Both the position numbers and the translations under genes were made by a program. Of a stretch of 64,000 nt of DNA, positions 43,055 through 52,752 are shown piece after piece. This DNA is from Deltaproteobacteria bacterium (GTDB taxonomy: Bacteria > Desulfobacterota > Desulfobacteria > Desulfobacterales > Desulfobacteraceae). Position 1 is the stretch's first letter, and every line of letters starts with the position of its first letter. Below the pieces are notes generated by a model, which did no database searches, was not told the origin of the DNA, and saw only the letters and a list, made by a program, of their open reading frames with translations. The DNA is taken from the NCBI GenBank assembly GCA_013151635.1, contig JAADHV010000097.1, forward strand, positions 1 to 64,000, read 5' to 3'.

Positions 43055-44107
43055 CTATTTTAAAACAGCCTTAAAATACCGGTAAGCATTTTCATAACAG
43101 ATTTTATCAATTATTCTGGATGAGATGCCGTGGTTTTGCATTTCCCTGACTAAAAAAGGAAGAGACTTCACACCGGATATATTTTGGGGGAGACTTGTAA
43201 CCCCGTCAAAATCACTTCCTAATCCCAGGCAGTCTTCACCGCCTTTATTCACTATATGTTTCAGGTGTTCAACCAAAAGGGCAAGTGGGGCACCAGAAAA
43301 GTTTGACAAAGCTTCATGACTTATTTTACTGGCATCTTGAAAAGTAAGGCTCTTATCCTTAAGACCTTTAAGAATTCTGTCCCGGTTGACTTTTTCACGT
43401 TTAAAATATTCAGGACTGATAAACCCGGACCCATATGTCAGGCCAATGATCCCACCTCTTTGTGCAATCATCCGGATCATATCATCGGTCAGGTTCCGGT
43501 CATTAGGGCAGACTGCCCTGGCGTTTGAATGGCTTGCCGCAAAAGGGATTTTTGTTATTGACGCAATATCGTAAAACCCTTTGTCAGATGCATGGGACAC
43601 ATCGACAATAACCCCAAGTTCATTACAATACCGGATGAGCTGTTCTCCAAGTTTTGTCAGCCCGCCTTTATTTCCAAACACTGTTCCGCAAAATTCATTA
43701 TCATCCCAGGCAATGGTTAAAAGCCTTACACCGCGGTTATAAAAATGTTCAAGCATTTCAGGCTTTCCCATTAACGGCACTGCTCCTTCAATTGCTATGA
43801 TTGCCGCTGTTTTCCCTTTTGTTTCCATGGCAGAGGAAAGCCCCTCCAAAGACCCGGCCCTGACAAACCTGTCTTTATGAGTTTCAGTCAAAGTTTCAAT
43901 GGCGTCAATATACATGTTGCAGGCATCAAATTCCCTGCCTGGATGAGCAGCCCCCAGTATAAAACAGGCAAAAACCTGGGCCTTGATGTTTGATGAAATG
44001 ATGCCCGGCAAATTAAGGTGAAGTTCATCAGATGTTGCAAAATCCTGCCTTTCTTCCACAATTTTCTGAATCGTATCACAATGCAGGTCAAAAAATTTCA
44101 TAGCCAT
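43055..44107 (-). CDS. membrane dipeptidase (renal dipeptidase family M19)
   Basis: A 350-aa zinc amidohydrolase-fold peptidase. The metal ligands are visible in DLHCDTI, VDVSHASDKGFYDI and PFAASHSNARAV, and LGSDFDGV lies near the C-terminus. It lacks a signal peptide, so it is probably cytoplasmic. It overlaps the radical SAM gene by 10 bp and is the last gene of the dksA operon. Confidence 0.92.
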   Translation of the reverse strand: MAMKFFDLHCDTIQKIVEERQDFATSDELHLNLPGIISSNIKAQVFACFILGAAHPGREFDACNMYIDAIETLTETHKDRFVRAGSLEGLSSAMETKGKTAAIIAIEGAVPLMGKPEMLEHFYNRGVRLLTIAWDDNEFCGTVFGNKGGLTKLGEQLIRYCNELGVIVDVSHASDKGFYDIASITKIPFAASHSNARAVCPNDRNLTDDMIRMIAQRGGIIGLTYGSGFISPEYFKREKVNRDRILKGLKDKSLTFQDASKISHEALSNFSGAPLALLVEHLKHIVNKGGEDCLGLGSDFDGVTSLPQNISGVKSLPFLVREMQNHGISSRIIDKICYENAYRYFKAVLK

Positions 44108-45159
44108 TTCCCTTTAGTTTTCCTGTCCAACTCACATATATCGACCTCATTCAGTGGAATTGTATCATCCCGGCAGATTGAAAATTCAAGTCCTTTATAC
44201 TTTTGGTTTAATTTTTTTAAATTAATATTTTTATCACCCCTCAGACGTGATTCCGAGTTTGGATGAACGTTTAAGACAATTCCTTCGGATTTCAAAATTC
44301 CATGATATTGATCTATTCTGGTGCATACATCATCATATAGGATTTCAGAAAAGACAAGGTGGCCAAAGGCCGGGTGCCAGGGGCCTGCAAGCACCATTGA
44401 TTTATCTTCCATCATGGGGGAAGCCTGAAGCCCCATGCGGATAACATCAACATCGCCGGCCTTAAAAATCTGATACATGCCTTTGACAAGCCGTATAGTC
44501 TCTTCAAGGCCAAGCGGTTTATACTTTTTGGTTTTATACCATTTTTCCATAAGGCTTCCCTTTAACACCATCAAGGGATAAATCCTGGCAAAGTCAGGCC
44601 CAAGCTTTGCTATTTTCTTTGTGCTTTCAAATAATGAACTATCATTATCTCCCGGCAGACCTGCCATGACCTGGACTCCGATCTTGAAGGGGTATTTTTT
44701 CAAAAGTTGCATGGCATTTATTGCATCCATGGCGGTGTGGCCTCTTTTTGATTTTAAGAGGACCTCATCATTCATTGACTGGACCCCAAGCTCAACAGCA
44801 GATATATTATATGGTGCGACAAGATCAAGCGTTTTTTGGCTAATGGTGTCAGGTCTGGTGGAAAAGCGTATGCTGTCAATTTTTCCAGCTTTAATCAAGG
44901 GCTGGATAAATTCAAGCAACCTTGTAATGTCTTCTGGCCCCAGGCCCAGGAAATTCCCCCCGAAAAAGGCAAGCACCACCTTTTTCCTTTTACCCTTATA
45001 CTGATAATACTGAGCTGCAATCTTACGAATATCTTCTTTATCCGGCAGTCTTGATTTCTGGCTGGTAATTATTGATTGATTGCAGAATGCGCATTGATGG
45101 GGACACCCTGAATGGGGAATGAATACGGGAATCACAAGTGGTCTTTTTGCATGATCCAT
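44098..45159 (-). CDS. radical SAM protein (Elp3/oxygen-independent coproporphyrinogen oxidase-like subgroup)
   Basis: A 353-aa protein with the cluster motif CPHQCAFC (CX3CX2C) near the N-terminus, then FGGNFLGLGPED, IRFSTRPDTI and ELGVQSMNDEVL, which are shared by Elp3-like radical SAM proteins. It lacks the Elp3 acetyltransferase domain. The C-terminal third contains RMGLQASPMMED. The substrate is unknown. It starts 13 bp after the PHP-RNase III fusion gene. Confidence 0.9.
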   Translation of the reverse strand: MDHAKRPLVIPVFIPHSGCPHQCAFCNQSIITSQKSRLPDKEDIRKIAAQYYQYKGKRKKVVLAFFGGNFLGLGPEDITRLLEFIQPLIKAGKIDSIRFSTRPDTISQKTLDLVAPYNISAVELGVQSMNDEVLLKSKRGHTAMDAINAMQLLKKYPFKIGVQVMAGLPGDNDSSLFESTKKIAKLGPDFARIYPLMVLKGSLMEKWYKTKKYKPLGLEETIRLVKGMYQIFKAGDVDVIRMGLQASPMMEDKSMVLAGPWHPAFGHLVFSEILYDDVCTRIDQYHGILKSEGIVLNVHPNSESRLRGDKNINLKKLNQKYKGLEFSICRDDTIPLNEVDICELDRKTKGKWL

Positions 45160-45172
45160 GGGAAAGACCCTG

Positions 45173-46750
45173 TCAGTGTTTCATTTTCTTAAGAATTTTT
45201 AAAGCCTTTTTTGCAGAATCCTGCTCTGCTGCTTTTTTATTTTTCCCAAACCCGGTGGATTCGATACCAAAAAGGTTTAAACTGATCTCAAAAGTTTTAT
45301 CATGATCAGGGCCGCTTTCTTTTTGGACCACATATTGAGGCGTTACAGCACCATGTTCCTGGGCAAATTCCTGTAATGTACTCTTGTAATCTACAGTTTC
45401 TTCATTTGAAATAATCCTGTCAAAGCTGTCGCTGAAAAGATCATGGATCAATTCCATGATCTTTTCAAATCCACCATCAAGGTAGGCTGCGGCAATAATT
45501 GCCTCAAAAGCATCCGACAATATGGAATTTTTATCAAACCCCCTGGAAAGGGCTTCTCCTTTTCCAAGCCTGATAAACCTGCCAAGGTCTATAAACCTTG
45601 CCATTTCAGCCAGGGCGGGTTCACTGACCAGATTGGATCTCAGCTTTGAAAGCTCCCCTTCTTTTTTTAATGGACTTTTTTCCATCAGAAGATGCCCGAC
45701 ACAAAGCCCTAAAACAGCATCCCCTAAAAACTCGAGCCGCTCATTATCAGAAGAGCATGAACCCTGGTTTTCATTTACATAAGACCTGTGGCAGAGCGCA
45801 TTAACAAGCAGTGACCTGTCTTTAAACACATATCCCATATTATTTTCAAGGATGCTTAAATCCGTATACTTTTCCTTGATCTCAGCTAAACGCCTGTTTA
45901 GTGCTTTGAATACAGGATAGCCGATATCAAGGTTATTTCTGCCGGAACCTATATTAACACCTTTATTAAACGCCCCGTGAAAATCAGATCCGCCCGTAAC
46001 AATCAAATTCTTCTTATCTGCAAGATGCTTATAAAAAGATGTCATTGAAGCATCATGGCCTGTATAATAGACTTCCAGACCCTCCAGGCCATAAGTTTTC
46101 AAGGTATCAATAAAAATTTCCAACTGACCGCTTTTATTGAAAGTCAGCAGGCCTGGATGTGCAAGGACAGGAAGTCCGCCTGCTTCAAGAATCGTCTGGA
46201 TCGCCTTGAGACAGGTGACTTTATATTTACTTACATAAGCTGGTCTGTCTTTGCCAAGATATTTGTCAAACGCTTCCTTAAAGGTTTTAACATATCCTTT
46301 TTCCCTCATGAGTTCTGCAATATGGGGGCGGCCTGTCTGTTTTGCACCAAAACGCTTCTCGACCTGCTCGATGCTGATATCGAATCCAAGGGTGTTTAAT
46401 TTTTCAATAATTTTCGGATTTCTTTGGGTTCTGGCATTTTTTGCATTGTCAAGAATGGCGTTAAGATTTCGATCATAAACGCTGAAACCATAGCCCAAAA
46501 GGTGAATACTTCCTGCCTCCATGAATTCTAAAGGAGGTTCACAGCTTATTTCAACTCCGGTTATAAATTCCGGCCAATTTGTATTAGGGTGTCTTAAAAC
46601 TTCCCTGATACCTTCTATTGTATCATGGTCTGTTATGGAAATGGCCCTGAGCCCTGTTTCCTTTGCCAGGGCCATTATTTCTAAAGGGGAAAATGATCCG
46701 TCTGAGGCTGTTGAATGTATATGAAGATCAACCAATGAACTTTCTTGCAC
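45173..46750 (-). CDS. PHP-family phosphoesterase/exonuclease fused to ribonuclease III
   Basis: A 525-aa fusion from a GTG start 3 bp after dksA. Residues ~6-280 are a PHP domain of the YciV/RNase AM type: DLHIHSTASDG (8-18), ITDHDT, GVEIS, TGRPHIAELM, VLAHPG and GSDFHG, with all metal-ligand motifs present. Residues ~297-525 are a complete RNase III: signature NERLEFLGDAVLG (336-348), second catalytic region DAFEAIIAA (E416) and a dsRNA-binding domain (about 453-522). No stop or internal start with a ribosome site separates them. No other RNase III gene occurs in this window. The fusion would join dsRNA cleavage with 5' trimming or nucleotide recycling. Confidence 0.93.
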   Translation of the reverse strand: MQESSLVDLHIHSTASDGSFSPLEIMALAKETGLRAISITDHDTIEGIREVLRHPNTNWPEFITGVEISCEPPLEFMEAGSIHLLGYGFSVYDRNLNAILDNAKNARTQRNPKIIEKLNTLGFDISIEQVEKRFGAKQTGRPHIAELMREKGYVKTFKEAFDKYLGKDRPAYVSKYKVTCLKAIQTILEAGGLPVLAHPGLLTFNKSGQLEIFIDTLKTYGLEGLEVYYTGHDASMTSFYKHLADKKNLIVTGGSDFHGAFNKGVNIGSGRNNLDIGYPVFKALNRRLAEIKEKYTDLSILENNMGYVFKDRSLLVNALCHRSYVNENQGSCSSDNERLEFLGDAVLGLCVGHLLMEKSPLKKEGELSKLRSNLVSEPALAEMARFIDLGRFIRLGKGEALSRGFDKNSILSDAFEAIIAAAYLDGGFEKIMELIHDLFSDSFDRIISNEETVDYKSTLQEFAQEHGAVTPQYVVQKESGPDHDKTFEISLNLFGIESTGFGKNKKAAEQDSAKKALKILKKMKH

Positions 46751-46753
46751 CGG

Positions 46754-47116
46754 CTAAATGCCAAGAGCCTTCTCCATATCCTCTTCACGGGTCTTGCAGT
46801 CAATGCACTGGGTTGTGACAGGGCGTGCCATAAGCCGTTTAAGGGATATCTCCTCCTCGCAAACCTCGCATATCCCAAATGTCTTGTTTTCAATACGTGC
46901 AAGCGTTTTTTTAATTTTCTTGATCAATTTATGTTCACGGTCCCGGATACGAAGCTCAAAGCTCCTGTCCGATTCATGGGAGGCCCTGTCCGTTGGATCG
47001 GCAAAATTCTCTTTTGGCTTGGTCATACCTGTTACAGTACTGTCAGCATGGGAAAGAAGCTCCTGAAGCCTGTCATTTAAAAGATTTTTAAAAAATTCCA
47101 AATCTTCTTTTTTCAT
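46754..47116 (-). CDS. dksA: RNA polymerase-binding transcription factor DksA
   Basis: A 120-aa DksA/TraR protein. The coiled coil carries the motif DPTDRASHESD, and the C-terminal zinc finger is ICEVCEEEI plus QCIDCK (four cysteines). With ppGpp, DksA tunes rRNA and biosynthetic promoters through the RNA polymerase secondary channel. It is first in an operon with the PHP-RNase III fusion, so transcriptional and processing control of stable RNA may be co-expressed. Confidence 0.94.
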   Translation of the reverse strand: MKKEDLEFFKNLLNDRLQELLSHADSTVTGMTKPKENFADPTDRASHESDRSFELRIRDREHKLIKKIKKTLARIENKTFGICEVCEEEISLKRLMARPVTTQCIDCKTREEDMEKALGI

Positions 47117-47232
47117 TGTATTTGCCCTTTATCTTAAATTACAAGAACATCCAAAAAAGATATTATACTAAAATTTAACAAAATGTAAAGAATTAAATAG
47201 CAGGCTTAAAGGCATGTCAGCCACTGCTCCGG

Positions 47233-48510
47233 CTATTTTTCCCCTGGCAGGTCTATATTAAATAACTGGTGGGTGACGTCAAGGTAAAGGGAATCATCCC
47301 TGTGGTCACCTGTATTACGCAGAAAAAGGATGGGGTCATGGATGGTCCTGCTTGCAATGGCCCGGGTCATGCGCCGGATTGCTTCAATATCTTCACTTGA
47401 AAGGTGTTTTAAATGTGAAATGGTCTTTTCATACTCAATTTCGACTATGGAAGACATTTTCTCGTTCAGGGCCTTAATCGTCGGTACAATGGCAAGGCTG
47501 TCCAGCCATTTGCGGAATTTTACCACGGCTTCTTCAATATATCTTTCAGCCTTGACCGTTTCTTTTCCCCGCTGCTCGATATTTGACTCGACAATATTTT
47601 TCAAATCATCAATGTCATAAACATAAGCATTGGAAATCGTGTTGATTTCCGGATCAATATCCCTTGGAACGGCGATATCAATAAAAAAAAGTGTGTTATG
47701 ATGTCTTTTCTTCATGGCCTTCTTGACAATAGCCCGGTCAAGGACATAATCTTTTGCACCGGTTGAACTTATTATAATATCAACATCTTTTAATGCATCT
47801 TCCCTTTCTTCAAATTTGACAGCCTGCCCATTGAATTTCCTGGCAAGCTCAATAGCGTTTTTAAAGGTACGATTTGCCACTATAATATGCTCGACTTTGT
47901 TGGATATGAGGTGTTCCACGGCAAGTTCCGCCATTTCACCGGCCCCCAGCAGCATAACGCTTTTCCGGGATAAATCGGAAAAAATTTTATTGGCAAGCTC
48001 TACGGCTGCATAGCTTATGGAAACCGCATTATCCCCTATTCCGGTCTCTTTTCTGACCTTTTTTGCAATATTGAATGTTTTATGCATCAGCCTGTTCAAA
48101 AGCACTCCTGACGAGTTATTTTCCACAGCCACTCTATAGGCCTTTTTGATCTGGCCTAAAATCTGCGGCTCGCCTACCACCATTGAATCCAGGCTTGATG
48201 CTACCCTGAACATATGCTGGATCGCCTCATCTTCCCTGTAAATATATAAAGAACTTTTAAACTCGGAAATTTCAATTTTCTTATGGCGTGAAATATATCC
48301 AATTATTTTATCAAGCTGTTCACCCATCCCGGGAACATATAAAACTTCTGTCCGGTTGCAGGTGGAAAACACAATACTCTCTTTAATGTCTTTGTCTTTC
48401 TTAAAAAAATCAAGGGCCGCCAGGGTCTCTTCACTGGAAAAAGACAATTTTTCCCTTAGTTCCACGGGCGCTGTTTTATGGTTTACACCGATTAATATTA
48501 TTTTTGACAT
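47233..48510 (-). CDS. hemA: glutamyl-tRNA reductase
   Basis: A 425-aa HemA that makes glutamate-1-semialdehyde from Glu-tRNA for tetrapyrroles. It starts ILIGVNHKTAPVELREKL and has the catalytic Cys in FSTCNRTEV. Next come SLDSMVVGEPQILGQIKKAY, the NADPH loop LLGAGEMAELA and VANRT. It is the last gene of the sirC-ccsA-hemA operon. Confidence 0.96.
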   Translation of the reverse strand: MSKIILIGVNHKTAPVELREKLSFSSEETLAALDFFKKDKDIKESIVFSTCNRTEVLYVPGMGEQLDKIIGYISRHKKIEISEFKSSLYIYREDEAIQHMFRVASSLDSMVVGEPQILGQIKKAYRVAVENNSSGVLLNRLMHKTFNIAKKVRKETGIGDNAVSISYAAVELANKIFSDLSRKSVMLLGAGEMAELAVEHLISNKVEHIIVANRTFKNAIELARKFNGQAVKFEEREDALKDVDIIISSTGAKDYVLDRAIVKKAMKKRHHNTLFFIDIAVPRDIDPEINTISNAYVYDIDDLKNIVESNIEQRGKETVKAERYIEEAVVKFRKWLDSLAIVPTIKALNEKMSSIVEIEYEKTISHLKHLSSEDIEAIRRMTRAIASRTIHDPILFLRNTGDHRDDSLYLDVTHQLFNIDLPGEK

Positions 48511-48521
48511 TGTTTTTTCTT

Positions 48522-49355
48522 TTATTTTGTAAAGACCTGGTGGTGTCCGCCTATCAGCATATTAACCCCAAGAAATGTAAATATTATGATAAAAAAACCG
48601 ATAATGGTCATTATGGCTGACTTCCTGCCCTGCCACCCCGAATAAAGGCGAAGATGCAGTAAAGCCGCATAGACCAGCCATGTTCCTACTGAAAATACCT
48701 CTTTGGGGTCCCAATCCCAGAATCTTCCCCAGACGGCCTTTGCATAGATAAACCCTGTCACAAGCCCTATAGTCAGCAATGAAAATCCCGTAGTTAAGCA
48801 AGTGTATCCGACATTATCAAGAAGATCCAGCGATGGCAGCCGTTTGAAAAAAAAACCCGGACTTTTGCTCTTAATGCCCTTTTCCTGTAACAGGTATAAT
48901 ATGCCTGCTCCGCAAGCAAGGGCCAGGGCAGCCTCCCCTGTAAACACCAGGATAATATGGGAATATAACCAGAACCCCTTTAACACCGCATTTTTCTCAA
49001 CTGCTGTATCCGGGATTATCAACACCGCAAACATAATGACAAATAACAATGCCGAAGCAAATACTCCAAGAATTTTAAGGTCAAACTTATACTGGAAGAA
49101 TAAAAACATGCAGCCAAGGGCAAAGGCCGCCAGCGACAAGCTCTGGGATAAATTCTGTATGGGCACAAGCTTTGTTGCCATTGTGTAAATCAATATATAG
49201 ATAAAATGGGATACAACAGCCGTTGTAACAAGGTAAAGCGCTGTTTTCTGGTACAAAGGTTTTTGATTGAACAAAAAAAACACATACCCTGCCATGCTCA
49301 TGAAATAAAGCAGGGTCGTTATCTTTAACACCATATCCGCAGTTTGAAGACTCAT
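48522..49355 (-). CDS. ccsA: CcsA/HemX-like cytochrome c assembly protein
   Basis: A 277-aa protein with about eight transmembrane helices. The heme-handling WWD-type motif is WGRFWDWDPKEVFSVGTWLVYA. In many deltaproteobacteria this gene precedes hemA and is called hemX or ccsA. Its role is heme delivery for c-type cytochromes (system II) or control of HemA. No ResB partner is encoded nearby. Confidence 0.88.
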   Translation of the reverse strand: MSLQTADMVLKITTLLYFMSMAGYVFFLFNQKPLYQKTALYLVTTAVVSHFIYILIYTMATKLVPIQNLSQSLSLAAFALGCMFLFFQYKFDLKILGVFASALLFVIMFAVLIIPDTAVEKNAVLKGFWLYSHIILVFTGEAALALACGAGILYLLQEKGIKSKSPGFFFKRLPSLDLLDNVGYTCLTTGFSLLTIGLVTGFIYAKAVWGRFWDWDPKEVFSVGTWLVYAALLHLRLYSGWQGRKSAIMTIIGFFIIIFTFLGVNMLIGGHHQVFTK

Positions 49356-49358
49356 TTA

Positions 49359-50018
49359 TCACTCCTTGGAGGAAACAAGATCCTGATAGTCATATCCCTT
49401 TCCAAGAACATCACGTAAAACCCTGTTTATTTTTATTTCATCATTTGCTTCTATCAGTTCAAGGGTCCCTTTTTCAATCAAGGCATTAAATATAAGCTTA
49501 TGTTCAAAAGGTGCATGTCCTGATGATAATAACTTTTCCCTGATATTCCCCATTAACTGCAAAAATCCGGCATATTCCGGTCCGAACCTGCGATCAAGTT
49601 CCTGCCTGATTTTTTTTGCCATTGCAGGGCTTGATCCCGAGGTTGAAACAGCCAGGACAAGATCCCCTCTTTCCACAATGGAAGGAAGGATAAAGTCGCT
49701 TATACCAGGTGCATCAGCTATGTTACAAAGGACATTAAATTCTAAAGCATCTTTTTTGATCTGTTGGTTCAAGTCATGATTATTGGTGGCTGCAAAGACA
49801 AGAAACATCCCTTTAATATCTTTTTTTTCATATTTTTTTTTCTCAAGACAGATACTTGTTTTTAAACCGTCAAACCCTGCTGAAAAACGGCCGCTGACCG
49901 CTTTTACTTTTGCACCGCATTTTTCAAGGGTTGCAGCCTTTCTTGCTCCAACCGCACCGCCCCCGACAACAAGGCAACTCTTTTGCCTGACATCAAGAAA
50001 TATGGGGTAATATTTCAT
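49359..50018 (-). CDS. precorrin-2 dehydrogenase/sirohydrochlorin ferrochelatase (siroheme synthase N-terminal type)
   Basis: A 219-aa Met8/SirC-type protein; ATG 50018 (MKYYPIFLDVRQKSCLVVGG) follows AAGGAAGG, so the 23-residue extension is dropped. The NAD-binding loop is VVGGGAVGARKAATLEKCGA. SDFILPSIVERGDLVLAVSTSG and SPAMAKKIRQELDRRFGPEYA complete the family pattern. It oxidises precorrin-2 and may insert iron, feeding siroheme for sulfite reductase or alternative heme synthesis in sulfate reducers. Confidence 0.93.
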   Translation of the reverse strand: MKYYPIFLDVRQKSCLVVGGGAVGARKAATLEKCGAKVKAVSGRFSAGFDGLKTSICLEKKKYEKKDIKGMFLVFAATNNHDLNQQIKKDALEFNVLCNIADAPGISDFILPSIVERGDLVLAVSTSGSSPAMAKKIRQELDRRFGPEYAGFLQLMGNIREKLLSSGHAPFEHKLIFNALIEKGTLELIEANDEIKINRVLRDVLGKGYDYQDLVSSKE

Positions 50019-50119
50019 TGCCTTCCTTTTTATCAACCCTTGTTTGCATAAAAAAACTAATATATATTGCCCTATGATATTTTTCAATATCTAACCATAG
50101 TTATTTAAGGACAATTGAC

Positions 50120-50959
50120 ATGATTATTGACTCACATACGCATATTTTCCCGGAACAGGTCAAACAGGACCGGTCCCGGTACTTTGATAACGAACCGGAA
50201 TTCAAGCTGCTTTATAATTCACGAAAAGCCAGGATCAGCAACATTGACGACTTAATAAAATCAATGGACAAGTATAAGGTTGATATCTCGGTTATCTGCG
50301 GTTTTCCCTGGCGCAGCCCTGAGTTTACAAAACAGAACAATGACATCATCATCGAATCTGTTAAAAAATACCCCGGAAGGATCAAAGGCCTTGCCTGTTT
50401 CGATGCTGCCCGGGAAGGTGCCGCAGATGAGGCAGGAAGATGTATTGATGCGGGGCTCTGCGGTGCAGGGGAACTTGCCTTTTACCTTTCCGGGATTGAT
50501 AAGGAATCCCTGTCATTCCTTGACCCTGTCATGGCAGTTCTAAGGGAAAAAGGCAACCTGCCATTAATGATCCATACAAATGAACCTGTCGGCCACAAAT
50601 ATCCCGGCAAAACACCTGTTACCATAGAACAGATCTATACGCTCGCCAAAACCTTTCCTGACAACAAAATTATCCTGGCCCACTGGGGCGGGGGGATTCT
50701 TTTTTATAATATCATGAAAAAAGAGACAAAAGCTGTTTTAAAAAATATCTGGTATGACACGGCTGCTTCTCCCTTTTTATATGATTCACAAATTTATGAT
50801 ATTGCAGTTAATGCAGGAGTGGCAGACAAGGTTCTTTTTGGAACAGACTTTCCATTATTGTCCCCCGGCAGGTATTACAGGGATATTGACAATTCAGGGA
50901 TAACCCCCGCTCAAAAGGAGCAGGTACTGGGCCAGAACGCAGCCCTGCTTTACGGGTAA
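50120..50959 (+). CDS. amidohydrolase-2 family metal-dependent hydrolase
   Basis: A 279-aa TIM-barrel hydrolase. The metal ligands are in IDSHTHIFPE, then MIHTNEP, LAHWGGG and the C-terminal LFGTDFPLLSPGRY. Such proteins include decarboxylases (ACMSD-like) and hydrolases. The substrate is unknown. It is a lone plus-strand gene between minus-strand operons. Confidence 0.88.
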   Translation: MIIDSHTHIFPEQVKQDRSRYFDNEPEFKLLYNSRKARISNIDDLIKSMDKYKVDISVICGFPWRSPEFTKQNNDIIIESVKKYPGRIKGLACFDAAREGAADEAGRCIDAGLCGAGELAFYLSGIDKESLSFLDPVMAVLREKGNLPLMIHTNEPVGHKYPGKTPVTIEQIYTLAKTFPDNKIILAHWGGGILFYNIMKKETKAVLKNIWYDTAASPFLYDSQIYDIAVNAGVADKVLFGTDFPLLSPGRYYRDIDNSGITPAQKEQVLGQNAALLYG

Positions 50960-50967
50960 CCGATAAG

Positions 50968-52752
50968 TCAGGCAGGAATACTGATTTTAAAGGAACTTCC
51001 TTTATCTTTTGTGCTCATGACATCGACTTTCCCATTGTGATAGTGGACAATGTGCTTGACAATGGCAAGGCCAAGGCCCGTGCCGCCTTCATGCCGGCTT
51101 CTTGCCTTGTCCACCCTGTAAAACCGGTTAAAAATCTTTGGCAGATGCTCCTTATCAATCCCGCAGCCTTTATCCTTCACTATAATATCTATGAAATTAT
51201 CATTGCGTGATGCTGTTATGGCCACAGGGCTGTCTTTACTGCTGTATTTTATTGCATTGTCCACAAGGTTTATTATGGCCTGTTCCATCAGGACAGGGTC
51301 AACCCTGGCCATAAGATCCCCGGGGCAGTCAATACTGACAATAATGTTTTTTGCCTTAATGCCGACGTGACAGGTATTTGCAGCAGCCTTGATCAATGGT
51401 GCCATATGCTGGTTTTCAAGCCTTATATCAGTTCCCTGCATCCGTTCAAGCCTTGATAAGGATAAAAGATCATTAATCAGCTCGATCATCCGGTTTACAT
51501 TTTTCTCAATTATCTTTAAAAAATTTTGAGTATCTTTTGGGTCACCTGTTGTCATGATTTCCTGGAGGGTTTCAATAAATCCTTTAATGGTCGTAAGCGG
51601 GGTTTTTAACTCATGGGATACATTGGCTGCAAAATCTTTGTGCATTCTTTCAAGCCTTTTCATCCTTGTGGTGTCATGGAAAATGATCAGGGTTCCCATG
51701 CGCCTTTCGCCTGTATCATAAAGCGCGGTTGAATGAATATGCAGCATCAGATCATCATCTTTTGCGATCACGATATCGTCCGCAACCGGTTCGTGTGTTG
51801 CCAAAGCCTTTTGGATAAATTTTTGAAACTCAATATTTCTTGCAACTTCCAAAATATATCTGGCTTTAAGTTCAGATATGGAAAAATCAAATATTTTTGC
51901 GGCTGCATCATTAACCGTTATGATTCTTTCATCCTTATCAATGGCGATAACACCTTCCTGCATGCTGGCATGGACGGCTTCCAGCTCCATGCTCCGGTTT
52001 CTAAACTCCCTGACTTTATTATCCAGGTTTTCAGCCATCCGGTTCATGGTAACAGCAAGCTGGGATAATTCCTCTGAAGCCGGAACAGCAAGCCTTTCCT
52101 TTAAGTTCCCTTTTGCAAATTCGGCAGCCCCTTTTTTCATCTGCTCAATCGGGCGGGTAATTCTCCTTGCCACATAAAGGCTTGCAAAGGCCGCAGCCAG
52201 GATGGCAAGTGCCATGGCGATAAAAATATTATTCCGGACTGATTTGATTTTGCTGTCAATTGTGGATATGGACACCGAGGTTCTTATAACCGCTGTCATT
52301 GAGCCGTCAAATACCACGGGAAGAGCGATATACATCATATTTTTATCAAGGGTTGAACTGTATCTTATGGAAACTCCTTTTTTCCTTTTCATGGCTTCCA
52401 TTATTTCAGGCCGTTTCATGTGGTTTTCCATTATTTTTATATCCCCGAAAGAATCGCCCACAACAACGCCGGAAGGAAGAACAATGGTGACCCTTGTTCC
52501 GGTGTTTTTTCCAACATCTTTGCATAATTTATCAATATCACGGATTTTATCCTGGCCGCTTTTAAGGATATCAGCAAATTTCTTTTGCAGAAGTTTTGCC
52601 CTTATCGTTAATTCTTTTTCTGAATTTTTAAGAAAAAAATTCTTAAAATAACTGGTTGAATAAGATGTCACAGCAGAAAGGGAGAGAACAGTAATCACCA
52701 GAAATGACGGAAAAATCTGCCATATGAGTTTTGTTTTCCTGTTTTTATTCAT
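50968..52752 (-). CDS. phoR: phosphate-sensing histidine kinase PhoR
   Basis: A 594-aa kinase with two transmembrane segments around a periplasmic sensor (about 35-170), HAMP (RRITRPIEQMKKGAAEF), a PAS domain with IDKDERIITVNDAAAKIFDF, HisKA (FAANVSHELKTPLTTIKGF) and HATPase (N-box DNAIKY, KDKGCGIDKEHLPKIF, GGTGLGLAIVK). Its start overlaps the phoB stop by 1 bp. Position in the pst operon identifies it as PhoR. Confidence 0.94.
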   Translation of the reverse strand: MNKNRKTKLIWQIFPSFLVITVLSLSAVTSYSTSYFKNFFLKNSEKELTIRAKLLQKKFADILKSGQDKIRDIDKLCKDVGKNTGTRVTIVLPSGVVVGDSFGDIKIMENHMKRPEIMEAMKRKKGVSIRYSSTLDKNMMYIALPVVFDGSMTAVIRTSVSISTIDSKIKSVRNNIFIAMALAILAAAFASLYVARRITRPIEQMKKGAAEFAKGNLKERLAVPASEELSQLAVTMNRMAENLDNKVREFRNRSMELEAVHASMQEGVIAIDKDERIITVNDAAAKIFDFSISELKARYILEVARNIEFQKFIQKALATHEPVADDIVIAKDDDLMLHIHSTALYDTGERRMGTLIIFHDTTRMKRLERMHKDFAANVSHELKTPLTTIKGFIETLQEIMTTGDPKDTQNFLKIIEKNVNRMIELINDLLSLSRLERMQGTDIRLENQHMAPLIKAAANTCHVGIKAKNIIVSIDCPGDLMARVDPVLMEQAIINLVDNAIKYSSKDSPVAITASRNDNFIDIIVKDKGCGIDKEHLPKIFNRFYRVDKARSRHEGGTGLGLAIVKHIVHYHNGKVDVMSTKDKGSSFKISIPA

